NCBI RefSeq assembly: GCF_000142905.1
Contig: NW_013657677.1
Span: 62,001 to 126,000, forward strand
Origin: Thecamonas trahens ATCC 50062
Lineage: Eukaryota; Apusozoa; Apusomonadida; Apusomonadidae
Direction: 5' to 3'
DNA length: 64,000 nt
Below are positions 42,401-54,739 of the stretch, one piece after another. The position numbers were made by a program, and so were the translations under genes. The notes under the pieces are model-generated. The model ran no database searches and was not told the origin of the DNA. It was given only the letters and a program-made list of their open reading frames with translations. The stretch's first letter is position 1; each line of letters opens with the position of its first letter.

Positions 42401-45400
42401 CTTGCGGACCCGTGCGTACTCGATCGCCGCACGCGACACTGACCGCTCCGCCCCGCAGCCTCAGAAACAGTTGACCTCGTCGCTCCAGCCGTAACCACCC
42501 GCGTCGACCGCGTTTCGAATCGCACAAAGAACGGCGTTGTGAACTCGGACGCCACCAGTGCCTCGGGCTCGAGTGGGAGTGCACCCCCGCGCGAGACCTT
42601 GCGCGGATCCAGAAAGTAAATACCCGGAAAGTTGGGTAGCGCCGTAAAGTACTGTCCCATAATCTCCTCTACCGTTGATTCGACACGCGAGCTCAAGTGC
42701 GCCAGCGTCGTCGCCAGTTCGCTCGCCCCGTCGTCGCCAGTGAGGAGGCTGCGCGTGTGCGAGAGCACCTTGACAAACTCGAGCACGTTAAACGAGGTCT
42801 CCGACGTCTCCAGTTGGCCCAGCGCCGCCTGTAGCGTGTCGTCGTCAATTGGCTCGCCCATCGCCAGCCGAATGTACAACGCCCGAAGTGAGGCACGCGT
42901 GTGCGCTGCAGACACATCCTGCAGCATGAGCTCGAACGAGTGCGAGTCGCGGGTACCCGGCGACGTCGGCTCTGCTCCGTCAGAGCCAAAGCCGCGGTGG
43001 GGCGACGTCGACGACGTCGCCGACAGCGGCGGGGAGTCGACGGTGACAGATTGCGAGAGCGCCATCGACATCGACCGGAACATCGAGCCGCCGGGGTTGG
43101 ACCCGGACTCGTGCGCGTGTGACGACGACGACGACGACCAGCTGCGCTTGAGCGGCGCAGACGCTTTGGTCCGGAGGCCTGGCATGGCGTAGACAGGCGG
43201 CCCATTCCGGTTCGGACTTGTCGGCACACTCGCCTCGCCAGCCGCTGCCAGCTCGGCCTGTGACTCAGACATCGCTGGCGAGGCCTGGAAAAAGACCGCA
43301 GCCTCGCCAGAGGCCTTGCCCCACTTGGCAAGCGCATACATCGACTTGGGCGGCGTCTTGTCAAACTCGGACGAGAGAACCCGCAGCGCAGACTCGGGCG
43401 GGGAGTTGTCGAGCGACGAGACGCCCGTCACATGGTACATGAGCGTGTTGAGCAGCGAGTTGTCCGGCCGGTAAACGCGCAGATAGAGCATAGGATATGG
43501 GCCGGGCTTTCCCTTGAGCACCGCCACCGCCGACTCGAGCGACGGCACAAAGCAAAGGTCGATGTCGTCGCCGTGACGTTGGACAAAGCCGCGAGCGGCA
43601 AAAGCGGCAAGTCCCCCGCTTTCGCCCTCGCACTCGCATGCGTCCTCGTCCTCGCCTTCGTCCTTGCTCGCCTTTGTCTCGAGCGCTTCGCCCATGAAAT
43701 AGTCCCTCAGCCACTCGAGATCCGATGCGTCCAGCTCGATCTCGGCGTGCATTGAAATCTCCAAGTCGCGCACAAACAGCAAGTAGTACGCCTTATTCGC
43801 TTCGACGCCGGAGAACCGGAGGAAGGGCACACCAGACTGTCCGCAGTCGGGCGCCGCCGCAGTCGGGAGCGAGCTCGGGAAGCCAAAGAGCGTCGACGAG
43901 ACCAGCAGACCAGAGAGGAGGAGCCCGATCCGCTCAAAGGCCGGCTCGTCGACAGGAGTCGAGGTCGTTTCCGCTGAGAGCACCGGGCGTGGGAACGGCC
44001 GCGGGCCGCCAGACGAGCCTGAGTCACTTGTCGACGGTGGTGCCGTCGCGTCGGCGAGCGCATCGTACGAAACGAGCGTGGTGATGATGAGCCGATCAAG
44101 CGCCTCGTAGTACGCGGCAATGCGGTCGAAAAGCGCGCGCGCGTGCGCAAGCTCGGGGTGCGAGGTCTTTGACACCGCTTGCGGGTCCATCCACAGCTCG
44201 GTAATGACGACCGATGCGTCCGAGTGAAGCACAACATACTGCAGCAGCGCCATGTCCGGCGCCAGCTCTGGTGACACCGCGCCATCTTGTGCCATCGACG
44301 CAATCGCTGACCGCGGGTTGAGCCGGGAGACTTCGGCAACGAGCTCGACAAGCTTGACAAAGGTGAACGAGTTGGTCGAGGTTAGGAAAAACGACTCGGC
44401 CATTCGAGTCTGGACCAGCATAAGCACAATGGTCTGCGCCGTCTCGTTCGAGCCTACGTGCCACACCCACCGCTTGTGCAGCATGTACGACGAGAGGATC
44501 GGCGACGCCGGTGCCACAATCATCCGTGGTGGTGCCCGCGACCGCTTGATCATCGGAAAGGCCGACGCAGACCGCACCGAAAGTCGGTCGCCCGAGACCG
44601 AACCCGGCATGCGAAGTCCGGCATCGCGCACAGCCGATAGGGTCAGTGTGACAGGCGTCACTGCGCCCATTGATGCAGCTTGGCTCTCCCGCCGCATCAC
44701 CATTGACCGCGGCGTCGACGGTTGTCCCACCATGTCCTCGTACGCCACCAGCATGGTCCGGATCGACTTGGGCATGTCGTGAAAGAGCTTACGCCCGGTC
44801 GCGTAGTCGGCCGCAAGCCGCAACTCGGCCTGAAGCTTGGCCAGAAACTCGCTTCGCTCCACCGAGCCGATGTTGTAGAAAGCAAACTTGAGCTCGATGA
44901 ACGAGACGTGGATGAACGAGCACCGCATGAGGCAGAACCCGCGCCCGCGCGAGACGTCAGCTCGCATCGCCCCAGTCGAGATGGGCGTCTTGGCCAGCGA
45001 GAGCATCGGCGGCTTGCGCTTCCGCCGCACCACCGGCGGCGGCTCCTCGCTTGCTGCCGCCTTCTTCCCGCCGCCTCCGCTTCCGCTCTCATCCGCATCC
45101 GCTTCGCTTGCTCCAGCAGCCACGCCTCCGTCCAGCTCGGGCGTCAATGCCCGCGAGCGCCGGGCAGGCTGCGATGGAGGCTTGCCCGCCTCGCTGCCCT
45201 GGTCGCCACTGCTAATCTTGTCGACTCCCTCGTGTCCGCACCCCGGTCGACTGGAGCCGGCAAGACCCTCGCCCAGGCCCGAGCCCGAGCGGTTGAGCGG
45301 CGTTGCAGGTGCCGGTGATGATGACGCAGGGCGGATCGGCGTCACGCCCTCCTGCGAGCCAAAGAACTTGATAAACACGGTCGGTGCGATCTTGATAAAA

Positions 45401-48391
45401 CCAGCACCGGTGTAGAACGAGTCAAACGCAGACTGCGAGCCACGAAAAACCATCGATGGAACAAAGAGCGCAGACGGTCCGATGCGTGCAGACGACAAAA
45501 AGTTTCCGTCACGTGAGTTTGGTATGGATCCGCCGCCCGAGCTCTCGTTAACCGCCCGCGAAAGAGTTGACATCAGCGCCGTCGTCGTCATTCCACCGGC
45601 ATCAAGCCCGGCGTCAGCCTCCATCAGCACAGACTGAGAATGAACGTGGAACCAGCGGGACCACCGGCGGTGGACCTGGGTCCAGTCGTACCACGAGAGC
45701 GCGGCCTGGTTAGGCGCGACCCGCGGCGGAGCACGCGTGGCCACCGCCTCCTCACCTCCGCTGGCTCCCGCTCCTGAGCTGATCGCCGGCTTGCCACCCT
45801 TGGCGGCGCGAACCGAGCTTGCCTGCCCGCTTGAATCAACCCCGCTAGCACCGCTGGCCGTGGCCCCAGATCCTGAGCCATCTGCGCCGTTGCTGCCGCC
45901 GCTGCTGCCACCTCCGGCTTGGGCCGAGCTGCTCTTTGGTGGCTTGGCGGCCGAGTGCGGCGTGCTCGACGGCGTGCCCGGTCGCCGCGCTGTGGCCGGC
46001 GTTGTCCCCATACCTTGCAGGGCGGCCACAATAGCACCGAGCGGCGCCGCGTCAAGGCAGAGCGCGGTATGCTGCAGCTGGTAGTCGATGGATGAGAGCG
46101 TTCGTAGAGTCTGGAAGAGGCGAACCGCGGCGCGCCCGCCGAGCAGCGGGTTGCCCGCTTCGACGGCGTCGCCCGAGTCGCCGGTGGCAAGCCCGTCGGG
46201 TCGGCGGGCGCCAGCCGGCGCCGGATCCGACGGCGGCGCCGGAAAGCCTGCTGAAAACGATGGGGTCGACGGCCGCGGGTTGGTCCGTGAGCCAGGACCC
46301 GAGCCCGAGCCCGGGCCTGAGCCCGAGCCCGAGGTCGGACCCAAACCGGCCTTTCCTACCGCGGCGAGCCCGGACGAGCGCTGGATGTCGGAGAGAGCAA
46401 AGAGCGGTGAGGAGGCGGTCGACGGTGCGAGGGCCGACGAGCGGTTGGAGCGAACAAGGCCAGCAAAGCGGCCGAGGAACGCGTGGTAGGCCACAATGTG
46501 CATGGTGATGCGCAGTTCGCGGACGTCGGCGGCGGAGGCATCGTTTCGGGATGGTGCATCCGTCGGGGCAGAGGCGCGAGGAGCGCCCGGCTCATGTCCG
46601 CTACCATTGCCGCTTGTGGCCCGGCCCGACTCTAGCCCGGTCAGTCCGGAAGCTTGGTGGAGCGAAGTGGCCTGCGTTGGAAACAGATGGGCGCGCGATG
46701 AGGTTCCCGGCGGCGACGATGGAGTAGAGAGTGGCATGGGACCCGAGAGCGGCGAGCGTGCAGTCGACGGCGGCGAGGTGGTGAGGTTGCGCGGCGGCGG
46801 CGAGCCCGGATCGGGCGAGTCGAGGAAAAGACGCGCTGACGAGTCGGCGGCTTTGAGCGGCGGCGACGGCGAGGCAGGCCCGCGGCCGGTGCTTGTCCGC
46901 AGCGTCTGGACAACCGCCAGTGGCTCGCTACTTGACGTCGAGAGGTTGGCCTCGGAGAGCGGCGGCGGCGAAGCCGAGGTCGAGTGCGGGCCGCTGTGAG
47001 GTGCGCTTGATGGCGCGGAGAGAAGGCCTGACGAAGTGACGCGCGAGAGGGGGGTGCGACACCCGACGAGACGCCCGAGGCCGAGAGCGGCGGGAACGTT
47101 GTCGAGTGCTGAAGGCTTGGGGTAACTGTGCCCGGTGTGGAAGCCGGAGTCGCCGCACTCCGAAAAGCCGAGGGCGCGCGGGTCGGGCCGGGTGTGACGT
47201 AGGGAGCGGCCAAGGCGTCGAGATGGAGTACTCGATGATGATGTGCTGGCGCCAGACTAGCGAAAGCTTGAGCAGCAGATGCTTGACGCCATCGAGTGAG
47301 TGGATGGAGACGGCGTCGATGCAAAAGCCCTCGTGGAGCCGAGCCTCGATGAGCGGAATGGGGTGCGCGTGGACTACATACGACGTGTACGGAGCACGGA
47401 GGAGCGGCAGTAGCGTCGGGTCGTCGGCCATCATGGCGGGGATGGCCGACGGCGAGGGCGCAACCGTGTGGGTGGCCACCCGGTGGTGGTATGGCGAGGC
47501 AAAGGAGAGCGTCTTGAACATAAGCGCAAACTGGAACCTGTTCGATCCGCCCATAAGCGATGAGATGCCGGGCGCAAAACGGGCTGAGCGGGCGGCGGCC
47601 GGCTTGGCGGCGGTCATGCGAAAGGCCATGAGCTCGCGGGCGGTAAAGACCGAGCCTGCGGTGGCCGAAGCCACATACTGGGCAAGATCGTGGTCAGGGA
47701 CAAGTCCAAACGGAGCTTCGTGGGCCAGCTCGGGCTCGATGGAGCCAAAGCCCATAAGCACCATGGAGCACGAGATGTCTGCACGATTAAGCGAAATGAT
47801 TTCCGAGTCAAAGGCCGAGGTCGACGAGCCGGTCGACGGCGCCATGGCAACGACTCCATCGGTGAGGATGCAGATGGCCGACGCGCCACGCGACGGAAGC
47901 AGATTGAGGGCAAACCGCCCGCCAGCCAGCATGCCGTTGAGTCCAACAGAGGCCTCGTCCTCGCGGAACAGCGAGCCAGGCATGGTCTGGGCGAGGTCGG
48001 CCTCAAACTCGCGCAGCGCACCCTCGAGCTGCTCCATCACCGACGAGACGTTGTTGAGCGTGAGTCGGATGCCCTGGCAGAGCACCTTGATGGGTGCGAG
48101 CATGGAGCCGGCGCCGAGGACGGAGATGACGCACGTAGGCGAAAATCGAGTCCGAGTCCCTGGAATGGTCTGAGGCTGGACAAGAGCCCGCAGCGCCTTG
48201 CTCAGCGACTCGATCATTGAGTCGAGCTCGACAACTCCAGACTCCCGATCAACAGTACCCAGCGAAGGTGACATGTCCAGAACAAAGACAATGCGATAGA
48301 CCTGAGCGAGGAAGATGACCTGTGTAGCCGGTGTGACCACAGCCTCTGCCACCGACGACGTGGCCGTCGTCGGCACGATGGACTCGATCAT
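36427..48391 (-). CDS. SZT2: SZT2-like giant protein (KICSTOR subunit), five frame breaks
   Basis: In animals SZT2 is the large scaffold of KICSTOR, which places GATOR1 on lysosomes and restrains mTORC1 when nutrients are low. Five consecutive open frames on the minus strand overlap end to start and together form one protein of about 3,990 codons (human SZT2 3,432 aa). The first segment has QVIFLAQVYRIVFVLDMSPS, closely like the SZT2 N-terminal FLAWQYRFVIELDLSPS, then SAICILTDGVVAM and RQHIIIEYSISTPWPL, matching the family's VITDGV and RIEYVAMAPWPL. The last segment has SVLVYNWQ and LVTLQKLGLFAH. Breaks at about 47205-47218, 47035-47045, 42440-42455, 41022-41035 and 39885-39900 each equal one missing base; five added bases make the length divisible by three. 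An upstream exon is listed separately. The long Ser/Pro/Gly linkers are poorly conserved. Confidence 0.82.
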
Positions 48392-48558
48392 CAGATTCTC
48401 TCCTGATCCCGGACACTTTCCCGTCCGAATCGCAGCACCAATCCGTTCCAGAACCCTACGTGATGTCTTTCATGAGTGTATAGAGGGGGGAGGGGGGAGG
48501 GGGGGGGGGGCGGGGGGGCGGGGGGCAAGGACAAGGGACGGGGGGGAGGACGGCGTAC

Positions 48559-48671
48559 CACCGGCCACGGTCGCCTCGTGAACAGTGCGAATAGTCTGCC
48601 ACAGATACAAAGACCACATCTGCTGGTGGTGGAAGTTCTGGTCCTCCTGGTGGAACCGCAGACATTGGCCC
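48559..48671 (-). CDS. SZT2: Candidate N-terminal exon of the SZT2-like gene
   Basis: Between a CAG acceptor (48672-48674) and a GTACGC donor (48555-48558) there is a frame reading GQCLRFHQEDQNF, then MWSLYLWQTIRTVHEA. It resembles the start of animal SZT2 (GQVFLLMKKDYR...AWFLNHLHQTVQ), where the same spacing to the next conserved block is seen. Joining it to the following exon in frame needs either a non-consensus donor or another missing base, so the exact structure and the true start codon are unresolved. Confidence 0.4.
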
Positions 48672-49292
48672 CTGTATGTGTGGGTGGGGTGGGGGTGGAA
48701 GTGGGTGGTCGGCTGCCACGCCTTGTTGTGCTGTGGCAGTGAGAGAGTGACCGGACGTGTGGCGAATGGCCGCCGAATGGCCGCCCGCCGAGTGGCCGGC
48801 CACTGGCCGACGAGTGGTGGGTGAACGGTCGGCCGGGCGACTGGCCGACGAGCGGATAGACGAGAAGGGACTGCTGGCAGCGAGAGGTTTGATGGGGAAA
48901 AATGGACTGAGACGATTAAAGTGGAAAGTGTGGCGAGTTCATGATAATTGCTACTGTGTTTTGAGCCTGTAGATTGGTGCGATTGCCTACGAGTACTGAT
49001 CACAGCCGATGTAGCGGTCAAGTCGGCAGAGGAAATCAAAGCTTGGAAGGCGATGAAGTGGGGATGGGGATGGGGATGGAGATGGAGATGGGGGGGAGGG
49101 CAAGGAGGTGCGAGGAATTTAAAGTGTATGCTTTGTGGATGTAACGTGTCTGATATTGGTTGGAGAGGCCTAACTGAGTGGCGGAGGGTGGCGGAGCAGG
49201 TGGCGGAGAGGTGGCGGAGTGGCGATAAAAACGCGCGCGATCCCTCCGCGCTGCGTACCTTAACGGAGGACACCACAACACTACGATTTACT
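48672..49292. other. Spacer between SZT2-like gene and secreted Cys-rich gene
   Basis: No gene is seen. GTGG-rich and GGATGG/GGAGATGG patches lie at 48680-48720, 48770-48860 and 49055-49095. AT-richer sequence at 48895-49030 and 49105-49160 probably holds the promoter of the gene at 49293 and unresolved 5' sequence of SZT2. Confidence 0.4.
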
Positions 49293-50003
49293 ATGTACAA
49301 CAAGCAGTACATGCAGGCAATTGGCCTAGTGGCTCTTGCTATCGTGCTGATGGCGGCGTGCGTGTCCGGATCTGGCGACCACGACCACACTTCGTGCGCT
49401 TGTGCAGCCAAGGAGATGAGTTTCACCATCAACTGCACTGCTGAAGGCGATGTGACCACGGCCTTCAACTACCTGCAGGCCAACTCGTGTGCCAGCAAGT
49501 GCGAAAGTGACCATGCTTGCGAGCGCAACTTCTTCATCATCCAGTCGCACCATGACCATTGCCTCACGATTCCGGACGCAGTGGCCAAGGGCATCCACAA
49601 CTACGAGGCTGCGTGCCACTCGTGCACGATCAAGCGCCAGTACAGCGCTTCGCTCCCAGCATGTACCCAGCCGACGTGCTCGATGAAGGCTCCGGCGACC
49701 GACGCCTTTGCCGCGCTCCAGGCTAACAACTGCACGACCAGCTGCGCGTCGACCGCGTGCAGCTCGGCGTTCAAGACCATCCGCGCCTACCACGACATGT
49801 GCGACGAGGACGATCTCGCCCAGTCTGTCGAGGAGGGCATCCACGACTTTGAGGACGCGTGCGCGGCGTACGACTGCAACACCTCGTCGGGGCCGTTTGT
49901 CCCTACCTGTGAGTCCACCACCTCGGCCGCGGCTGCTTCGGTCGCCTCGGTCGCCCACGTTGGCTTTGCCGCTCTCGTTGCGCTTGCTGTCACGTTTTTG
50001 TGA
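49293..50003 (+). CDS. Secreted, probably GPI-anchored Cys/His-rich protein with two repeats
   Basis: No family name is known to me. The 236-aa protein starts at the ATG at 49293 and has a signal peptide (AIGLVALAIVLMAACVS), the His-rich GDHDHTSCAC, and two related domains. Domain 1 has FNYLQANSCASKC, FFIIQSHHDHC and GIHNYEAACHSC. Domain 2 has FAALQANNCTTSC, FKTIRAYHDMC and GIHDFEDACAAY. Each carries six or more Cys and an HDxC motif, compatible with disulfide-rich folds and possible metal binding. The end is Ser/Thr/Ala-rich followed by a hydrophobic C-terminus without charged residues (VGFAALVALAVTFL), which suggests GPI attachment. The coding frame extends upstream of this ATG, but the signal peptide fits this start. 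Metal binding is inference. Confidence 0.8.
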   Translation: MYNKQYMQAIGLVALAIVLMAACVSGSGDHDHTSCACAAKEMSFTINCTAEGDVTTAFNYLQANSCASKCESDHACERNFFIIQSHHDHCLTIPDAVAKGIHNYEAACHSCTIKRQYSASLPACTQPTCSMKAPATDAFAALQANNCTTSCASTACSSAFKTIRAYHDMCDEDDLAQSVEEGIHDFEDACAAYDCNTSSGPFVPTCESTTSAAAASVASVAHVGFAALVALAVTFL

Positions 50004-50632
50004 TTGCACGCCGATAAAAGCAAACTGCAAAAAGTAGAGAAGCCAGCACTTGCCGTTCTGGTGGTGCGCAGCCGATACTAGCACAGTAGACGCCGAGGCA
50101 CAGCTACATCTATCACGCTGCTTGGACGCACCTCGACAACTCTGTTTCACAAACACTCAGCTCATGCTGCTACGCCGCAGCCGCCAACGCACAACGGACA
50201 GCAAGGGTACCAAATCGATTCCATCCTCCATTATCCATCCCCCGCAGCCGTAGCTGTGCCATCATCACCCTTTTTCAAGCCTCCTGCTGCTATCGCTGCT
50301 ACGGCTGTGTGAGGAGAGGAAGGAGAACACCTGTCAGACGGTCCAGGCGGAGTCAAAACTCCGCGATTCTCCTGCCAGAAACAGTCTAGCATTGAAGGTA
50401 TCCGAAACTGTTGATCCGGACTACTGCACCAACACCATAACCAGAGCGTCACAAAAAAAACCCCATCCTACGTGAACGACCAACACAAGCAACGCCAGCC
50501 GTCAGCCGCCGGGGAGACGAGTCATGACCAGCATACGGGGCGGGGTGGGCGGGACAAGGAGGGGAGGGGGGGAGGGGGGGGGCAAGGACTACACTCAACT
50601 CTGTTGTATATACAGGATACCTAAGGTCCAGT
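50004..50632. other. Intergenic between secreted Cys-rich gene and methylmalonyl-CoA mutase
   Basis: No gene is seen. The first 450 bases are of moderate GC. A G-run lies at 50556-50582, and the last 40 bases (TTGTATATACAGGATAC) may include the core promoter or 5' UTR of the mutase. Confidence 0.5.
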
Positions 50633-51229
50633 ATGCTTCGTAATGTCATCCGTGCGCATATGCCGCTTGCTGGAGTTGCCCGTGGAGCGGCGAGCCTTCC
50701 GCCTCAGTGGCTTGCTGCGGCAGCCAAGGAGCTCAAGTTGAGCTCTGCTGAGGAAGCAGCGAACAAGCTGACGACTTCGACTGTGGAGGGCATTGATGTT
50801 CTTCCGCTCTACACTGATGCCACTGGTGCTGACACTGCTCTTCCTGGCGAGTTCCCCTACAAGCGCGGGCCGTACGCCTCGATGTACACTGGCCGGCCCT
50901 GGACCGTCCGCCAGTACGCCGGCTTCTCCACGGCCAAGGAGTCAAACGAGTTCTACAAGGCCAACCTGGCTGCCGGTCAGAAGGGTCTCTCTGTCGCCTT
51001 TGATCTGGCTACTCATCGCGGGTACGACTCGGATCATCCGCGGGTGGCCGGCGATGTGGGCATGGCTGGCGTGGCCATCGACACCATCGAGGACATGAAA
51101 GTCCTGTTTGACGGCATCCCGCTCAAGGACATGTCCGTCTCCATGACCATGAACGGGGCTGTCATCCCCATCATGGCTATGTACATCGGTGCAGGCCTGG
51201 AGCAGGGCGCGACGACCAAGCAGCTCTCG

Positions 51230-51260
<31 letters not shown>

Positions 51261-52828
51261 TCCTCGTCCGCAACACCTTTATCTACCCGCCGCGCCCGTC
51301 GATGCGCATCATCTCGGACATCTTTGCCTACACCTCGCAGAACATGCCGCGCTTCAACTCGATCTCCATCTCGGGCTACCACATGCAGGAGGCCGGTGCA
51401 ACTGCCGTCCAGGAGCTGGCGTACACCATCGCCGACGGTCTCGAGTACACCAAGGCCGGTGTCGACGCCGGGCTCGACGTCGACGCCTTTGCCCCGCGCC
51501 TCTCGTTCTTCTTTGGCATTGGCATGAACTTCTTCATGGAGATTGCCAAGCTCCGCGCCGCTCGTGTCCTCTGGGCCGAGTACATGCGCGACACCTTTGC
51601 GCCGGCAAACCCCAAGTCGACCATGCTGCGAACCCACTGCCAAACCTCGGGCTGGTCGCTCACCGAGCAGGACCCGGTCAACAACGTCATCCGCACCACC
51701 GTCGAGGCCATGGCCGCCACCCTCGGTGGCACCCAGTCGCTCCACACCAACGCCCTCGACGAGGCCGTCGGCCTGCCCACCACCTTCTCGGCACGCATTG
51801 CGCGCAACACCCAGCTCATCCTGCAGGAGGAGGCTGGAATCCCGGCCATCGTCGACCCCATGGGCGGCTCGTACGCCATCGAGGCTCTGACCGACGAGCT
51901 CGTCGCCGGCGCCCGTGAGCTCATCGAGGAGGTCCAGTCCATGGGTGGCATGACGGCCGCCATCGAGTCCGGCCTGCCCAAGCGCCGCATCGAAGAGTCG
52001 GCCGCCGTCCGTCAGGCCCGCATCGACGCTGGCGAGGAGGTCATCGTCGGCGTCAACAAGTACCGCCTGCCCGACTCCGAGGCCGACGAGGTCGAGGTCA
52101 AGATGATCGACAACGCCAAGGTCCGCGAGCAGCAGATCGAGTCCATCAACGCCATCAAGGCCGGCCGCGACAGCGCCGCCGTCTCGGCCGCCCTCGACGC
52201 CATCTCCGCCGCCGCCGCCTCGGACTCGGGTAACCTCCTCGAGCTCGCCGTCGATGCTGCCCTCGCCCGCGCCACCGTCGGCGAGATCTCCGACGCCATG
52301 GAGACCACCTTTGGCCGCTACATGCCCAAGGGCGAGCTCATTCGCGGTGTCTACAAGGAGTCGTTCTCGGGCACCACCGAGTTTGACGCCATCCACTCGC
52401 GCGTCAAGGCCTTTGCCGACGCCCACGGCCGCCGCCCGCGCATTCTCATCGCCAAGCTCGGCCAGGACGGCCACGACCGCGGCGCCCGCGTCGTCGCTAC
52501 TTCGTTTGCCGACATGGGCTTTGACGTCGACCTCGGCCCGCTCTTCCAGACTCCGGAGGAGGTCGCTTCCGAGGCCGTCGACCTTGACGTCCACATTGTC
52601 GGCGTCTCGTCGCAGGCCGCCGGCCACCGCACCCTTGTCCCCGAGCTCATCCAGAAGCTCAAGGACGCCGGCTCGTCCGCCGTCGTCGTCGTTGGTGGCG
52701 TCATCCCGCGCCCGGACTACGACATGCTCCACGACGCCGGCGCCGTCGCCGTCTTTGGCCCCGGCACTCGGGTCACCGAGGCCGCCGGCACTGTCCTCGA
52801 CAAGGTCGAGGAGCAGACCGACCTTTGA
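50633..52828 (+). CDS. MUT: Methylmalonyl-CoA mutase, mitochondrial, adenosylcobalamin-dependent
   Basis: This enzyme isomerises (R)-methylmalonyl-CoA to succinyl-CoA in the breakdown of propionate, branched-chain amino acids and odd-chain fatty acids. It is a single exon of 731 aa with an ATG at 50633. The first 35 residues are rich in Arg and Ala with no acidic residues, consistent with a mitochondrial presequence. The TIM-barrel part has [52 protein letters not shown] and [17 protein letters not shown]. The C-terminal cobalamin domain has the base-off DGHDRGARV (DxHxxG) motif, [15 protein letters not shown] and VVVVGGVIP. Length and domain order match human MUT. There is no frame break. 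Its presence implies the cell obtains or makes a B12 cofactor. Confidence 0.97.
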
Positions 52829-52896
52829 GCTGATCTCCCATAAATCAAGGCTGACAATCCGCAGCACAGGAGCGCTTGCCATTCATGAACCTTCGT

Positions 52897-54739
52897 TTAC
52901 GCAGAAGACGATGAGGCAGCTGACGCCGGCGGGTGGCGCTCGAGCGTCATGTCGCAGATGGTGGCGGTCCGCGAAAAAGCAAGCGAGCACTCGTGGCCGA
53001 ACAGGTCGCGAATGTTCTTGATGCCGTACTTGATCATGGTCGGGCGCTCGAGCGAGAGGCCCCAGGCAATGCACGAAACATCCTCAGGCATGCCCATCGG
53101 GCGGAGCATCTCCGGGCGGAAGACGCCCGAGTTGCCAATCTCGAGCCACTTACCCGAGCCCTCGTGCCACGAGAAGATCTCCATCGACGGCTCGGTGTAC
53201 GGGTTGTACGCCGGCTTGAACCGCAGCTTGTCGATGCCGAGCTTCTTGAAGAACTCGTTGAGGACGCCGATGAGGTCGCCGAGCGTCACGTTGCGGTCGA
53301 CAATGAGGCCCTCAACCTGGTGGAACTCAGCCAGGTGGGTAGCATCGGGCGTCTCGTTGCGAGTCACCCGATCGATGGAAAAGTACTTCTTCGGCTTGAA
53401 CTCGTCAGCCTGCGCCAGCTCGTACAGCATCCGCGACGAGACCGCCGTCGTGTGCGTCCGCAGAATGTTCTTTCGCGCCTCGTCCTCCGACCAGTCGTAG
53501 CGGTAGCCAATCGAGCCATAGCCGCCCACCTCGTGCTGCTTCCGCACCCGCTCCATGTAGTCGGCCGGGATGGTCAGCGTCCGCGCCGGGTCCGACACAA
53601 AGAACGTATCGTGCGCATCGCGAGCAGGGTGCTGCTGCGGCTGGAAGAGCGAGTCAAAGTTCCAGAACGACGACTCCACAAACTGGTTCGTCGGCATCTC
53701 CTCGAAGCCCATCTCAAGGAAGATCTCGCGGAACTGCGTCCGCACCTTCATCAACGGGTGCAGGTACCCGCCCGTCAGCGGCCGGCCCTTGGCCTTGAGG
53801 TTGAGCGGCTTGAACTTGAGCGACTGCCACTCGCCCGACGCCAGCATCTCCACAGTCAGGTCCGTCTTGGGCTTCTGCCGCACCGGCGCGTAGTTGCTCC
53901 CCTTGCTCACCGCGTACGAGACGGTCTTGACCTCGGCCACAAACCCGCGCTTCTTCAGATCCTTCATCACCTTACCGGCAACCTCCTCGCTCTTTCCCGT
54001 AAACACCTTGGACAGCTGCACCTTGGTCTCGTCCACAACCTCACCCACATCGGCCACCGCAACCAGGTTGCCCGACGCCTTGTCGACCTTGATCCACTTG
54101 GACTTCATAGCGCGACCCTTGTCCTGCGCCGCAAACGCCTCCTACTCACCGCACATCCACACAACATCAGTCATCCTCTTCACCACATCCTCTTTCACCG
54201 CCACACCATCTTTCCCCCTCTTCCCTCTTTCGCATGCCCCCCCCCCCTTCCCGCCCCACGCCCCCTACAACCCCCCCCGAATGGCCTCGTGATCGATCGA
54301 AGCTGGAAAATCACCAGCCATGCGGCGGCCCCCCCCTACCCACCCCACCACCACCACCATGATGACCACACCTTGCCCCCAACACACACATACACACACA
54401 CTTCCGGTATCTCTATGTCCATCCCTCTATCTCCTGTCGTACCTTGTCCTTGGCTGACACAGGGTTGCCAGCAGCAGCCCGCTCGGCAACGGTGACGAGA
54501 ATATGGAACTCGGGCGAGCCCGAAGCGAGGACGGCGTCACCGGCCGGGGTGAGCTTGAAGGCGACCGAAGTGGAGGAGATAGCAGTCACGGTCTCATCTG
54601 AAGTGAGGGACTTGATGACCGACTCAACAGCTTTGCGTTCTAAACCATTCTCCTCTGCCCATGACACAGAGTTGTCAATGTTGCTCGTCTGAAGCTGGCC
54701 AAGAATGGCTGCCTCGATCTGCTCGCCAGTCGTTGCCAT
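52897..54739 (-). CDS. FARSA: Cytosolic phenylalanyl-tRNA synthetase alpha subunit (FARSA), two exons
   Basis: This is the catalytic alpha subunit of the (alpha-beta)2 class II synthetase that charges tRNA-Phe. Exon 1 is 54443-54739 (99 codons, ATG at 54739) and exon 2 is 52897-54141. The intron is 301 nt (GTACGA...TAG, phase 0), joining AKDK to [12 protein letters not shown]. The total is 513 aa, as in human FARSA. The N-terminus has the winged-helix DNA-binding-like domain ([16 protein letters not shown]). The catalytic core has motif 1 near [19 protein letters not shown], motif 2 in [19 protein letters not shown] and motif 3 in [19 protein letters not shown], with the phenylalanine-site [18 protein letters not shown]. 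The stop lies 68 bp from the convergent mutase stop. Confidence 0.96.
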
